Source: Streptomyces olivaceus
GTDB taxonomy: Bacteria > Actinomycetota > Actinomycetes > Streptomycetales > Streptomycetaceae
Assembly (NCBI RefSeq): GCF_000721235.1
Contig: NZ_JOFH01000022.1
Location: 62,001 to 126,000, forward strand
Direction: 5' to 3'
Length of the DNA: 64,000 nt
Of the stretch, positions 7,743 to 15,929 are shown piece by piece. Numbering within the stretch: the first letter of the stretch is position 1; the number at the start of each line of letters is the position of its first letter. The position numbers were made by a program, and so were the translations under genes. The notes beneath the pieces are model-generated. The model was not told the DNA's origin, did no database searches, and saw only the letters and a list, made by a program, of their open reading frames with translations.

Positions 7743-8805
7743 GCGCTCCCTCCCCGACGGGCGCCGGGGAGAAGGCGACCCCGCTCCGCCGCGCCCGCAC
7801 GCTGCCCAGCACGTAGCCGCCCACCGCGGAGAGCACCCCGGCGACGATCGCGCCCGCCCGGCCCGCGCCGCCCGGCCGGGCGAGCACCGCGTCGCGCAGC
7901 CCGCGCACCACCCCGGCGGGCAGCACGCGGGTGGCGTACCGGCGTTCGGACTCCAGCCCCTTCTGCGCGCCGACACTGCGCGCCACCAGGGCCTTGGACA
8001 GCCCCTCGGCGTAGGTGCGGGTGCGGAAGTAGGCGAAGTGCTCGCGCGGCCCCGGCACTCGGTGGTGGATCACCGCGCGGTCATCGATCAGCAGCACGGC
8101 GCCGGGCCGGGCGCGGGAGAGCCGGATGCACAGTTCGGTCTCCTCGCCGCCCAGCGGGCGCCGGTCGCCGTCCCGTCCGATGCCGGTGGCGAAGCCGCCG
8201 GCCGCGGTGAACGCCTCGCGCCGGAAGGAGGCGTTGCCGCCCAGCACGTTGCGCACCCGGACCCGGCCGGGCGGCAGGCCCCGGTACGTGCAGCCCACCA
8301 CCCAGTCGAACTCCTCGGGGAACCAGTCGGGCCGGCGCCCCGACGCCCAGACGGGCACCGTGCGCCCGCCGACGGCGACGACCGCCGGATCGGCGTACCC
8401 CTCGGCGAAGTGCCGGAGCCAGTCGCGCTCGGCCACGGCGTCGTCGTCGAGGAAGGCGACCACCTCGCCGCGCGAGGCGGCGATGCCGGTGTTGCGGCCG
8501 GCGGACAGGCCGCGGGGGCCCGCGTTGGCGAGCACCCGCACCTCCCGGCCCGCCCCGTGCTCCCGGCCGGCCCCGTGCTCCCGGTCCTCCCCCTGCGCAT
8601 ACTCCTTCAGCAGCCGCTCCCGCAGCGCCTCGTTGTGGTCGACGACCAGCAGCGTCTCCAGGGCCGGTCGGGACTGCGCCCGGACCGAGGAGACCGCCGC
8701 GAGGATGTCCTCCCAGCGGTCCTCGGTGTAGGCGCAGATCACCACGGAGAACGCCGGGGACGCGGCTGAGTCGGCTGAGTCGGCGGAGGCGGCCGGAGCG
8801 CTCAA
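7735..8805 (-). CDS. Family 2 glycosyltransferase
   Basis: A 356-residue GT-A fold enzyme. FSVVICAYTEDRWEDI begins the nucleotide-binding domain, AFLDDDAVAERDWL contains the DxD-type metal site, and GGEETELCIRLSR matches the acceptor-binding ED motif. Two hydrophobic stretches near the C-terminus may associate with the membrane. The likely start is TTG 8805, which overlaps the upstream stop (TTGA) and has GGAGAAGG 4 nt before it. A longer frame running upstream is only read-through of the neighbouring gene in another frame. A short repeat, GAGREHGAGREH, lies after the first domain. The sugar and acceptor cannot be inferred. Confidence 0.85.
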   Translation of the reverse strand: MSAPAASADSADSAASPAFSVVICAYTEDRWEDILAAVSSVRAQSRPALETLLVVDHNEALRERLLKEYAQGEDREHGAGREHGAGREVRVLANAGPRGLSAGRNTGIAASRGEVVAFLDDDAVAERDWLRHFAEGYADPAVVAVGGRTVPVWASGRRPDWFPEEFDWVVGCTYRGLPPGRVRVRNVLGGNASFRREAFTAAGGFATGIGRDGDRRPLGGEETELCIRLSRARPGAVLLIDDRAVIHHRVPGPREHFAYFRTRTYAEGLSKALVARSVGAQKGLESERRYATRVLPAGVVRGLRDAVLARPGGAGRAGAIVAGVLSAVGGYVLGSVRARRSGVAFSPAPVGEGAHG

Positions 8806-9701
8806 GACGCCTTCTCCCGGACCGGGCCGACGGCGGCCAGCGTCGTCGCGCGCGTACGGCTGCGCAGCGCACGCCGGTTGGAGCGCTCGCCGAGGATGAC
8901 TCTGAGCACCCGCAGACCGTCCCGCACCGCGCGCAGGTTGCTGACGCCGTGGATGCGCAGGTACTCGTGGCTGGGGATCTCCTGGACCTTCAGACCGGCC
9001 TTCACCACCCGGATGTTCATCAGGGTCTCCACCTCGAAACCGGTGCAGTCGAGGTCGATCTTGTCCAGGCAGTGCCGCCAGAACGCGTTGTAGCCGTAGC
9101 ACAGGTCGGTGTAGCGGGCGCCGAACTTCCGGTTGACCACCGCGCACAGGACGCGGTTGCCGAGCTTGCGGATGAAGGTCATGTCGTCGGTGCCGCCGCC
9201 GTTGGCGAAGCGGGAGCCCTTGGCGAAGTCGGCGCCGGAGACGAGCGCGGAGACGTACGAGACGATCTCCTGGCCGTCGGCTGAGCCGTCGGCGTCGACC
9301 ATCACGACGATGTCGCCGCTGCACGCCTCGAACCCGGTGATCAGCGCGTCCCCCTTGCCCTTGCCGCGCTGGCCGACGACCTTGACGCCCGGCCACAGCT
9401 CCCTGGCCACCTCGACGGTGGCGTCGGTGGAGTTGCCGTCCACGAGGACGACCTCGTGGATCCAGTCGGGCAGCGTCTTGAAGACGTAGGGAAGGTTCTC
9501 CGCCTCGTTCATGGCGGGTATCACCACGCTCACCGGCGGCGCTATCGCCAGGTGCGAGGAGACGGGCCGGTACGTGCCGGCGGGCGTCGGGCCGGGTGAC
9601 AGGTCGTGCGACGCGACGAGCGGTGCGACGTGCGGTGTGACGGCCGACGCGCCGGGTGACGGATCGCCGCCCGTGGACACCGGCTGCAGAACTGAGCTCA
9701 T
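8802..9701 (-). CDS. Family 2 glycosyltransferase (DPM1/DGT-like)
   Basis: A 299-residue cytoplasmic GT2 enzyme. After a variable N-terminus, VSVVIPAMNEAENLPYV starts the domain, and VVMVDADGSADGQEI holds the DxD motif. GKGDALITGF and GSRFANGGGTDDMTFIRKLGN are typical of the polyprenyl-phosphate mannosyl/glucosyltransferase branch, including glucosyl-3-phosphoglycerate-type relatives. No C-terminal membrane helices are present. It is the first gene of the operon and is coupled to the second GT2 by a 4-nt overlap. A role in making a lipid-linked sugar donor is inferred from the family, not shown. Confidence 0.87.
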   Translation of the reverse strand: MSSVLQPVSTGGDPSPGASAVTPHVAPLVASHDLSPGPTPAGTYRPVSSHLAIAPPVSVVIPAMNEAENLPYVFKTLPDWIHEVVLVDGNSTDATVEVARELWPGVKVVGQRGKGKGDALITGFEACSGDIVVMVDADGSADGQEIVSYVSALVSGADFAKGSRFANGGGTDDMTFIRKLGNRVLCAVVNRKFGARYTDLCYGYNAFWRHCLDKIDLDCTGFEVETLMNIRVVKAGLKVQEIPSHEYLRIHGVSNLRAVRDGLRVLRVILGERSNRRALRSRTRATTLAAVGPVREKAS

Positions 9702-10238
9702 GGGTCTGGTCCCTCTCGTCCGGTGGACCGCCCGCCCCAGGGGCGGTCCGGCTCTGTGTCCGGTTCGAAAGGGGGGTTCTCACCCACGGCACGGCGACAT
9801 CGAACTCCGTGCATGCCAGGTGAGCTGGCAAAGCCTGTCGGCACCGGGAAGAACCGGCGGCCGACCGCGCGGCACGGCCCGGCGACCGGTGTGGTCACCG
9901 AGCACGACACCCCCCCCCACCGCGCATCCCGCCCCGGTCCGCCGCGGCCTCGAGCCCTCCCCTGAGCCGCTTGCCGACGCACCGATACGAGAGATGTATG
10001 ACGGTATTGACGATTGAAACCGTATGGCAAGACCTGGAAGCAGGTCTCACGTTTTTGTCGGTTTGGCCGGGCCTCAATGTGGCGCAGCTCTCGACGGAGC
10101 GTCAAGGGCGCACTGGTGTTCGCGCTGACTTTCGTCCGAATTTGAACGAGTGTCAGCCATTTCTTGGCATGGACACATACCGTCAACGCGCGTAGTGGGT
10201 ACCACCGTTCTCGCAGAGATCCTGCTAAGGGAGGTTCC
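9702..10238. other. Long divergent intergenic region with hairpin
   Basis: 537 bp between the glycosyltransferase operon and the lipase gene. The part from about 9990 to 10200 is much more AT-rich than its surroundings and probably holds both promoters. A perfect 7-bp hairpin (10030-10036 with 10041-10047) is followed by CACGTTTTTG. Just before the lipase, TCAACGCGCGTAGTG around 10183-10197 is a partial palindrome that may be a regulatory site. A 74-codon frame at 9971-10195 lies here but I do not accept it as a gene. Confidence 0.45.
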
Positions 10239-11045
10239 ATGAGACGTTTCCGACTTGTCGGCTTCCTGAGTTCCGTCCTCCTCGCCGCCGGCGCGGCCCT
10301 CACCGGGGCAGCGACCGCACAGGCGGACCAACTCGCCGCGGCCGAGGGCTATGTGGCGCTCGGCGACTCCTACTCCTCCGGAGTCGGAGCGGGCAGCTAC
10401 ATCAGCTCCAGCGGCGACTGCAAGCGCAGCACGAAGGCCCATCCGTACCTGTGGGCGGCCGCCCACTCACCCTCGACGTTCGACTTCACCGCCTGTTCCG
10501 GCGCCCGTACGGGTGATGTTCTCGCCGGACAACTCGGCCCCCTCGGCTCCGCGACCGGCCTCGTGTCGATCAGCATCGGCGGCAACGACGCGGGCTTCGC
10601 CGACGTCATGACGACCTGTGTGCTCCAGTCCGACAGCTCCTGCCTCGCCCGGGTCGCCACCGCGGAGGCGTACGTCGACTCGACGCTGCCCGGCAACCTC
10701 GACGGCGTCTACTCGGCGATCAGCGACAAGGCCCCCAACGCCCACGTCGCCGTCATCGGCTACCCGCGCTTCTACCAGCTCGGCGCGAGTTGCCTCGGCC
10801 TCTCCGAGACCAAGCGGAAGGCGATCAACGACGCGTCCGACCACCTCAACACCACGATCGCCCAGCGCGCAGCCGCCCACGGCTTCACCTTCGGCGACGT
10901 ACGCACCACCTTCACCGGCCACGAACTCTGCTCCGGCGACTCCTGGCTGCACAGTGTCAACTGGCTGAACATCGGTGAGTCGTACCACCCGACCGCCGCC
11001 GGTCAGTCCGGCGGCTACCTGCCGGTCCTCAACGGCGCCGCCTGA
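10239..11045 (+). CDS. Secreted SGNH/GDSL-family lipase
   Basis: A 268-residue protein with an N-terminal Sec signal (MRRFRL, hydrophobic core, cleavage near ATAQA/D around residue 29). The mature enzyme has block I GDSYSSG with nucleophile Ser44, the oxyanion-hole block ISIGGNDAGF, and ESYHPTAAG containing catalytic His250. Six cysteines are spaced as in the Streptomyces lipases with three disulfides and no classical lid. The expected activity is hydrolysis of acyl esters outside the cell. The ATG is preceded by GGGAGG. A strong hairpin lies about 100 bp after the stop. Confidence 0.93.
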   Translation: MRRFRLVGFLSSVLLAAGAALTGAATAQADQLAAAEGYVALGDSYSSGVGAGSYISSSGDCKRSTKAHPYLWAAAHSPSTFDFTACSGARTGDVLAGQLGPLGSATGLVSISIGGNDAGFADVMTTCVLQSDSSCLARVATAEAYVDSTLPGNLDGVYSAISDKAPNAHVAVIGYPRFYQLGASCLGLSETKRKAINDASDHLNTTIAQRAAAHGFTFGDVRTTFTGHELCSGDSWLHSVNWLNIGESYHPTAAGQSGGYLPVLNGAA

Positions 11046-11144
11046 CCCGGGAGCCCGATCCGCCGGTCGGGCCCTGACCGGATGGAGGCAGGGCAGGGTC
11101 CGGCCGTACGAAGAGACGGAAGAGAAGGGGAAACGGAAGAGAAA

Positions 11145-11173
11145 GGGGAGACTCCGCCCGCCGGAGTCTCCCC
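11145..11173 (+). terminator. Intrinsic terminator of the lipase gene
   Basis: Perfect 12-bp stem (11145-11156 with 11162-11173), 5-base loop, followed by TTCTTCT. The rest of 11046-11587 shows purine-rich sequence before the stem, then an ordinary GC-rich stretch and a TTAGTCT-type -10 box near 11544 for the next small gene. Confidence 0.75.
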
Positions 11174-11587
11174 TTCTTCTGGCCGGTCTTCGGGCCGGGT
11201 ACGTGAGATCGCACACTTCCTGGCGGCGCCGGACGCCCGCGCGACGCATTGCGCGGACGACCGCGTGCAGCCGGCCGCGGCCCGTGCGCCCCGGCGCGCA
11301 GCCGCGCTCCCTGGACTCTTCTCGGCGGAGGCGCGCGCTTCCGCCCGTCTCCGGCCCCGAACGGTCCGCGACGTCACTGGCGGTGACCGTCGGGTCCGGC
11401 GGCGGCCCGGGCCGGCCGGCCGATGGGCCGGTTGTCCAACTCGCCCTGGAATCTTCCGGATTCGGAGAGTAATCGTCAACCCCCTTACGGGGAAGGTGAA
11501 TCCTGTGACCGCGATACACGCAAGCCGTACCGGGGCGATAGGGTTAGTCTGCCCGGGCCGGGTGGACTCGTACGGGTGGGGAGTGAC

Positions 11588-11857
11588 ATGAATCAGATAA
11601 CAGTGCACAGCAGGGCCAGGGTCCCTGCGATCACCTGCGGGAGCAGCGCCAGCAGCTCGCGCCTGGACCGGCATCTCGCCGTGCTCGGAGGGCCCGCCCT
11701 CCCGCAGCGGGAGACGGTGGAGGCGACGTCGCTGATGCGTGAGCTGACCGCGCGTGAGCCCGCCCACAAGCGCAGCGGAAGGGGCGCCAGGGTGCGCCGG
11801 GTCTCGCTGTTCGCGCCGCTGCGCCGACTGCGCCGCTCGCTGTTCGGCGGCAACTGA
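11588..11857 (+). CDS. Small basic hypothetical protein (89 aa)
   Basis: An 89-residue protein, MNQITVHSRARVPAITC..., ending in a strongly basic segment with RRVSLFAPLRRLRRSLFGGN. The C-terminal stretch could form an amphipathic, membrane-binding helix. There is no signal peptide and no recognised domain. A GGGGAG site precedes the ATG and the codon bias is normal. It sits alone between the lipase terminator and the end of the ABC transporter operon. Function unknown. Confidence 0.65.
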   Translation: MNQITVHSRARVPAITCGSSASSSRLDRHLAVLGGPALPQRETVEATSLMRELTAREPAHKRSGRGARVRRVSLFAPLRRLRRSLFGGN

Positions 11858-12085
11858 CCCCCGCGCTCCGGCGATCGCACCGTCCCGGCACGGCGCCGCG
11901 CACCCGGCCGTCATCCCCACGGCACGCAGCGGCGCCCCGGTGTGTTCCCGAGAGCGTGAGCTTCGCAGGAGAGCCAAGAACCCGACCGAGTACGTCCGCC
12001 CCGTACGTCCTCCTCCCGGCCCGTTCCGCCGTCCACGCGCCGTGTGCCGCCGTCTCCCCACCGGCGGTGGCGCTCTTTGGCCCGC

Positions 12086-12946
12086 TCAGCGACCGCCGTG
12101 CGCGTACCGGCGGACGGCGAGCGGGACGAACACCACGAGCAGCAGCGCGCACCAGCCCAGTGAGCCGGCGACCGGATGCGCCACCGGCCAGGCCGCCCCG
12201 TCCGGTACGGGCGCGTTGCCGAACAGGTCCCGCAGTGCCGTGGTCACCGCGCTGATCGGGTTCCACTCCGCGACCGTGCGCAGCCATCCCGGCAGCCCCT
12301 CGGCCGGGATGTACGCGTTGGAGAGCAGCGGCAGGATGAAGGTCGCGCCGCCCAGTTGACCGGCGGCCTCCTCATTACGGGTGAGCAGCCCGAGGAAGAT
12401 CCCGATCCACGTCGTCGCGAACCGGAACAGCAGCAACAGCCCCACCGCGCCCACGGCGCCGGCCGCGCCGCCCTCGATCCGCCAGCCCACCGCGATGCCC
12501 ACGAGCAGCAGCGGCACCGTACCCGCCGCCGTGACGAGCACGTCGGCCACCGACTGCCCGAGCGGCACCGCCGCCCGGCTCACCGGCAGCGTGCGCAGCC
12601 GGTCCGTCACGCCCCGGTGGGTGTCCTGCGCCGCCTGGAACATGCCGGTCATGATGCCGTTCGCGGCCGTCGCGACCAGCAGGCCCGGCACCAGGAAGGC
12701 GCGGTACTCCTCGCCCGGCATCGCCAGCGCGCTGCCGAAGACGTAGCCGAAGAACAGCAGCATCGTGATCGGCATGGTCTGGGTGAGGATCAGCAGACCG
12801 GGGTTGTTCCCGATCCGCCGCAACTGGCGGCCCAGCATGGCCGATCCGTCGTGGACCAGGCCGTACGCCCGGAGCGCGGGGTTCATTTCCGTGCCGGGTG
12901 CGGGGCCCCTCGCCGCGCCGGTCGTGGTGGGGGTCGTCGTGCTCAT
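12086..12946 (-). CDS. ABC-2 type permease (DrrB-like)
   Basis: A 286-residue integral membrane protein with about six transmembrane segments and the ABC-2 permease signature region near the end (NPISAVTTALRDLFGN, about residues 228-243). This matches daunorubicin-resistance DrrB-type permeases, which export drugs, lipids or polymers with a separate ATPase. It is translated from an ATG that overlaps the ATPase stop (ATGA), so the two are made together. The substrate is unknown; the divergent TetR suggests induction by a small molecule that may be exported. Confidence 0.9.
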   Translation of the reverse strand: MSTTTPTTTGAARGPAPGTEMNPALRAYGLVHDGSAMLGRQLRRIGNNPGLLILTQTMPITMLLFFGYVFGSALAMPGEEYRAFLVPGLLVATAANGIMTGMFQAAQDTHRGVTDRLRTLPVSRAAVPLGQSVADVLVTAAGTVPLLLVGIAVGWRIEGGAAGAVGAVGLLLLFRFATTWIGIFLGLLTRNEEAAGQLGGATFILPLLSNAYIPAEGLPGWLRTVAEWNPISAVTTALRDLFGNAPVPDGAAWPVAHPVAGSLGWCALLLVVFVPLAVRRYAHGGR

Positions 12947-13887
12947 GCCGCGATCTCCTTGCTGCCGGTCAGACGGAGGAAGACGTCGTCGAGGGTGGGC
13001 GGGCGCAGACTCGCGTCCAGCAGCGGCACGCCCGCCGCGTCCAGTTCGCGCACCAGGCGGGGCAGGGTGAGGGCCGGGTCGGTGCTGACGGCGCCGACGG
13101 TGTGCCGCTCGTGGTCCAGCACGGGCTCCGTCCCCGTGAGCCGGTCCAGCACCGCAGCCGCCACCGGCACCGCGTCCGCGCCGGCGACGACCGCCTCGGC
13201 GTACGCCCCGACCAGCGCCTTCAGTTCGGCCGGCGACCCGGTGTGCGCGACCCGGCCCCGGTCCACCAGGACGATGTCGTCGGCCAGGCGGTCGGCCTCC
13301 TCCAGGTACTGGGTGGTGAGCAGCACGGTCGTGCCCTCCTCCTTCAGCAGGCGCACGGCCTCCCAGATCCGGTCGCGGCCGGCCGGGTCGAGTCCGGTCG
13401 TCGGCTCGTCCAGGAACAGCACGTCGGGGCGCCGGACGAGGCTCGCGGCCAGGTCGAGGCGGCGCCGCAGCCCGCCGGACAGGGTGGCCGCGGGACGGTC
13501 GGCGGCCTCGGTCAGGCCGAAGCGGTCGAGCAGTTCACCGGCGCGCGCCGCCGTGTCCCGCACCCGGTGCAGCCGGGCGAACAGCCGGAGGTTCTGACGC
13601 CCGGTGAGATCGCCGTCCACCGACGCGTACTGCCCCGTGACCCCGATCCGGCGCCGGACGGCCGCGGCCTCGCGGACCAGGTCGTGCCCTGCCACCCGCG
13701 CCGATCCCGCGTCCGGCCGCAGCAGCGTCGTCAGCAGCCGCACCGCCGTGGTCTTGCCCGCGCCGTTCGGTCCGAGCAGCCCGCACACCGTGCCCTCGGC
13801 CACCGCGAGGTCCAGCCCGCGCAGCGCGCGCACGGCGCCGAAGCGCTTCTCCAGACCTTCACTAAGTACAGCGTACGTAGTAGTCAT
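12943..13887 (-). CDS. ABC transporter ATP-binding protein (DrrA-like)
   Basis: A 314-residue ATPase with Walker A GPNGAGKTT, signature LSGGLRRRLDLAASL, Walker B VLFLDEP and an H-loop replaced by Gln in LLTTQYLEEAD, as is normal for DrrA-type proteins. The C-terminal extension ends PTLDDVFLRLTG, also typical of the family. ATG 13887 was chosen (MTTTYAVLS); the longer start at 13905 would lie inside the operator region. Codons 3-8 form part of a TetR operator-like palindrome, so binding would block initiation of this operon. Confidence 0.92.
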   Translation of the reverse strand: MTTTYAVLSEGLEKRFGAVRALRGLDLAVAEGTVCGLLGPNGAGKTTAVRLLTTLLRPDAGSARVAGHDLVREAAAVRRRIGVTGQYASVDGDLTGRQNLRLFARLHRVRDTAARAGELLDRFGLTEAADRPAATLSGGLRRRLDLAASLVRRPDVLFLDEPTTGLDPAGRDRIWEAVRLLKEEGTTVLLTTQYLEEADRLADDIVLVDRGRVAHTGSPAELKALVGAYAEAVVAGADAVPVAAAVLDRLTGTEPVLDHERHTVGAVSTDPALTLPRLVRELDAAGVPLLDASLRPPTLDDVFLRLTGSKEIAA

Positions 13888-13922
13888 GAAGCGACCATAG
13901 CGCACTACGTACGCTGTACGTA
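13863..13922. promoter_or_regulatory. Paired TetR operators between exporter and tetR
   Basis: Two 17-bp dyads of the form TAmGTAC-N3-GTACGTA: 13863-13879 (TAAGTACAGCGTACGTA) and 13906-13922 (TACGTACGCTGTACGTA). A 15-bp block of one (13867-13881) is the exact reverse complement of 13904-13918 in the other. The first lies in the first codons of the ATPase gene and the second upstream of the TetR gene, so one regulator could control both directions. Confidence 0.8.
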
Positions 13923-13950
13923 ACTAGGATGGTGGCCGAGGTGATGCACG

Positions 13951-14655
13951 ATGGCGGGCCGAGCGGCCGTACCCGAAGTGATCTGGTCGCGCCCCGAGCG
14001 CACCGGCCGCGGTCCGAGACCGGCGTTCACCCGCGCCGACATCGCCGCAGCCGCCGTGCGGATCGCCGACGCCGAGGGCCTGGGCGCCGTCTCCATGCGC
14101 CGCGTCGCCGGGGAACTGGGCTGCGGCACCATGTCGCTCTACAACTACGTCCCCCGCAAGGAGGACCTGTACGAGCTGATGATGGACGCGGTCAGCGGCG
14201 AGCACGAGCTGTGGGAGCCGAGCGGCGACTGGCACGCCGACCTGGTCCGGGTCGCCCACCAGACCCGGGCGCTGATGCACCGCCACACCTGGCTGCCCCG
14301 CCTGATGTCCCCGGTCTACGGCTTCAGCCCCAACGCCCTGCGCTACCTGGAGCACTGCCTGGCCTGCCTGGACCCGTACGACGCGCCGTACGGCACCAAG
14401 ATGGAGCTGGTCGCCATGGTGAACGGCGTCGTGACGACGTACGTCGCCAACGAGATCGCCACCGCGGAACGCACCCGCACGCTGCCCTGGTCGGAGGAGC
14501 AGGAGAACGCGACGCGCCTCGCCTACCTCGGCCGGCAGGTCGCGAGCGGCGCCTATCCGAGGCTCGCTGCGTCCTTCGCGGAGGACGCCGGCCCCATCGA
14601 CCTGGAAGCGGTCTTCGAGCGGGCGCTGACGCGCGTGCTGGACGGCTTCGCCTGA
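13951..14655 (+). CDS. TetR-family repressor of the adjacent ABC exporter
   Basis: A 234-residue TetR protein. The DNA-binding domain runs from about 28 to 75 (FTRADIAAAAVRIADAEG ... SMRRVAGELGCGTMSLYNYV). The C-terminal domain resembles the TetR_C_11/TetR-class-C fold often seen beside drug exporters. ATG 13951 has GAGGTG 7 nt upstream. It is divergent from drrAB-like genes and flanked by the paired operators at 13863-13922. I infer that it represses both itself and the exporter until an effector binds. Confidence 0.9.
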   Translation: MAGRAAVPEVIWSRPERTGRGPRPAFTRADIAAAAVRIADAEGLGAVSMRRVAGELGCGTMSLYNYVPRKEDLYELMMDAVSGEHELWEPSGDWHADLVRVAHQTRALMHRHTWLPRLMSPVYGFSPNALRYLEHCLACLDPYDAPYGTKMELVAMVNGVVTTYVANEIATAERTRTLPWSEEQENATRLAYLGRQVASGAYPRLAASFAEDAGPIDLEAVFERALTRVLDGFA

Positions 14656-14718
14656 GCCGGGGCCGCCCCGCCGCCGCGTGCGCCCGACGGTTACTCCCGC
14701 GCCGGGGCCGCCCCGCCG
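14656..14718. repeat. 18-bp direct repeat
   Basis: GCCGGGGCCGCCCCGCCG occurs exactly at 14656-14673 and 14701-14718, in the gap between the TetR and ISP-like genes. Each copy is partly self-complementary, so it may act in termination. Confidence 0.5.
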
Positions 14719-14737
14719 ACGCGCGCGCGGGCCGGGG

Positions 14738-15898
14738 TCACAGCAGCGCCAGCTGCCCCTCCGGTCCCTCCTCCGGGGTGTCCAGGACCGACGCGGGGCG
14801 GCGGGCCGCCGACGGCACCGGCAGGACGCCCGCCTCGCGCAGCTCCGCCGCCGTGATCTCGGCCGGCACCGGTGTCCCGGTGAACCGGGCGCAGTCCGCG
14901 CGCACCTCGCCGAGCAGGGCGAGGACCGTGATCAGTTCGAGCAGCTCCGACGTCCAGCTCTGCGGCCACCCGGCCGGCCGGATCGCCGCCAGCGTCCCCG
15001 GCTCGCCCTCGGCGGTCCGGGCCGCGAACCACTCCTCCAGCACCCGCACCCCGCCCACCTCGAAGTCCCAGGCGCCCGGCGGTACGGGGGAGACCCGGCC
15101 CTCGTCCAGGTGCAGGACCTCCTCGTCGCGGTCGTAGCGCACGGTCAGCGGACGGGCGGGCAGCGGCGCGCGGACGTACGGGCGCCGCCCGCCGGGCAGC
15201 TTCGGACGCTCGCCGTCGCGCCGCATCAGCCACAGGGCGCGCCGGCCCAGCCCGACCCCGCGCTCCCACACCTCGGGGTCCGCGGTGAGCGGGACCACCG
15301 GTCCGGGCCGCACCGCCGCCGCCGACCAGGCGAGCACGTCCACCGCGCCGGGCCGCCGCCCGAGCCGGACGGCCAGGTGGTCCAGGAGGCCGGGAGCGAG
15401 GTTGGGCTCCACGCCGCCGGGGCGCCGGAACAGCGGCCGGACGCGGGCGGGTCCGTACAGCGGCAGCAGCGAGGTCGCGAGGAGCAGCGGGGGACCGGTC
15501 GCCTCGGGGGCCTCCAGGACGAACACCTGCCGCTCGTCCGCCACCCGCCACAGCTCCGGACGGGCCGAGTCGATCAGCCGGTGGTCGGGGATCAGCCACT
15601 GCTCGTCGAACGGCGCGCGCAGCACCCGCACCGGCTCCGGGCACGGACCCGAGGCGCGGGCCAGCCGTCCGGTGCCGCCGGTGCCGCCCGGCAGCCGTCC
15701 GACCGCCGTGTGCGGGGTGCGCGAGCGGGTCGGCTCGAACAGGGCCGCGCGGTCGGGTCCCTCGGCCTTCAGCAGGGCGTCCCAGCGGGCCTTCAGGGTC
15801 GCCGCGTCGGGGGCCGCCGGCCACCCCCGGCCGAGCCGCGGCGGTGCGACGGACCACGGCATGAGGTCCGCCAGGCGCGGAGCGTCGTCGTGCGTCAC
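14738..15898 (-). CDS. Orphan type ISP restriction-enzyme-like specificity domain
   Basis: A 386-residue protein resembling only the C-terminal target-recognition domain of type ISP restriction-modification enzymes (LlaBIII/LlaGI family). The recognisable part is FDEQWLIPDHRLIDSARPELW followed by VADERQVFVLE, then LLATSLLPLYGP and LDHLAVRLGR. No methyltransferase (NPPY), helicase or nuclease motif is present in it or its neighbours. Start GTG 15898 was chosen because TACGAT lies 7 nt upstream; an ATG at 15907 would overlap that -10 box. It may be a domesticated DNA-binding protein. The family call is moderately sure, the function unknown. Confidence 0.62.
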   Translation of the reverse strand: MTHDDAPRLADLMPWSVAPPRLGRGWPAAPDAATLKARWDALLKAEGPDRAALFEPTRSRTPHTAVGRLPGGTGGTGRLARASGPCPEPVRVLRAPFDEQWLIPDHRLIDSARPELWRVADERQVFVLEAPEATGPPLLLATSLLPLYGPARVRPLFRRPGGVEPNLAPGLLDHLAVRLGRRPGAVDVLAWSAAAVRPGPVVPLTADPEVWERGVGLGRRALWLMRRDGERPKLPGGRRPYVRAPLPARPLTVRYDRDEEVLHLDEGRVSPVPPGAWDFEVGGVRVLEEWFAARTAEGEPGTLAAIRPAGWPQSWTSELLELITVLALLGEVRADCARFTGTPVPAEITAAELREAGVLPVPSAARRPASVLDTPEEGPEGQLALL

Positions 15899-15929
15899 GC
15901 CGGGCATCGTACGACGGGGCGCCGCTGCC

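Noticed and set aside
4890..8210. 1106-codon open frame on the plus strand
   Set aside because: It runs antisense through the AAA ATPase and deacetylase genes and consists of Arg/Ala/Gly/Pro-rich sequence with no domain.
7735..9831. One 698-residue glycosyltransferase
   Set aside because: The upstream half is another reading frame of the separate GT2 gene. The real second gene starts at TTG 8805, where an overlap and ribosome-binding site occur.
9799..9870. Riboswitch-like segment upstream of the glycosyltransferase operon
   Set aside because: Some short inverted repeats are present, but I could not match the conserved core of a known riboswitch class.
9971..10195. 74-codon frame in the lipase upstream region
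   Set aside because: No ribosome-binding site, atypical codon use and AT-rich promoter composition; more likely regulatory DNA.
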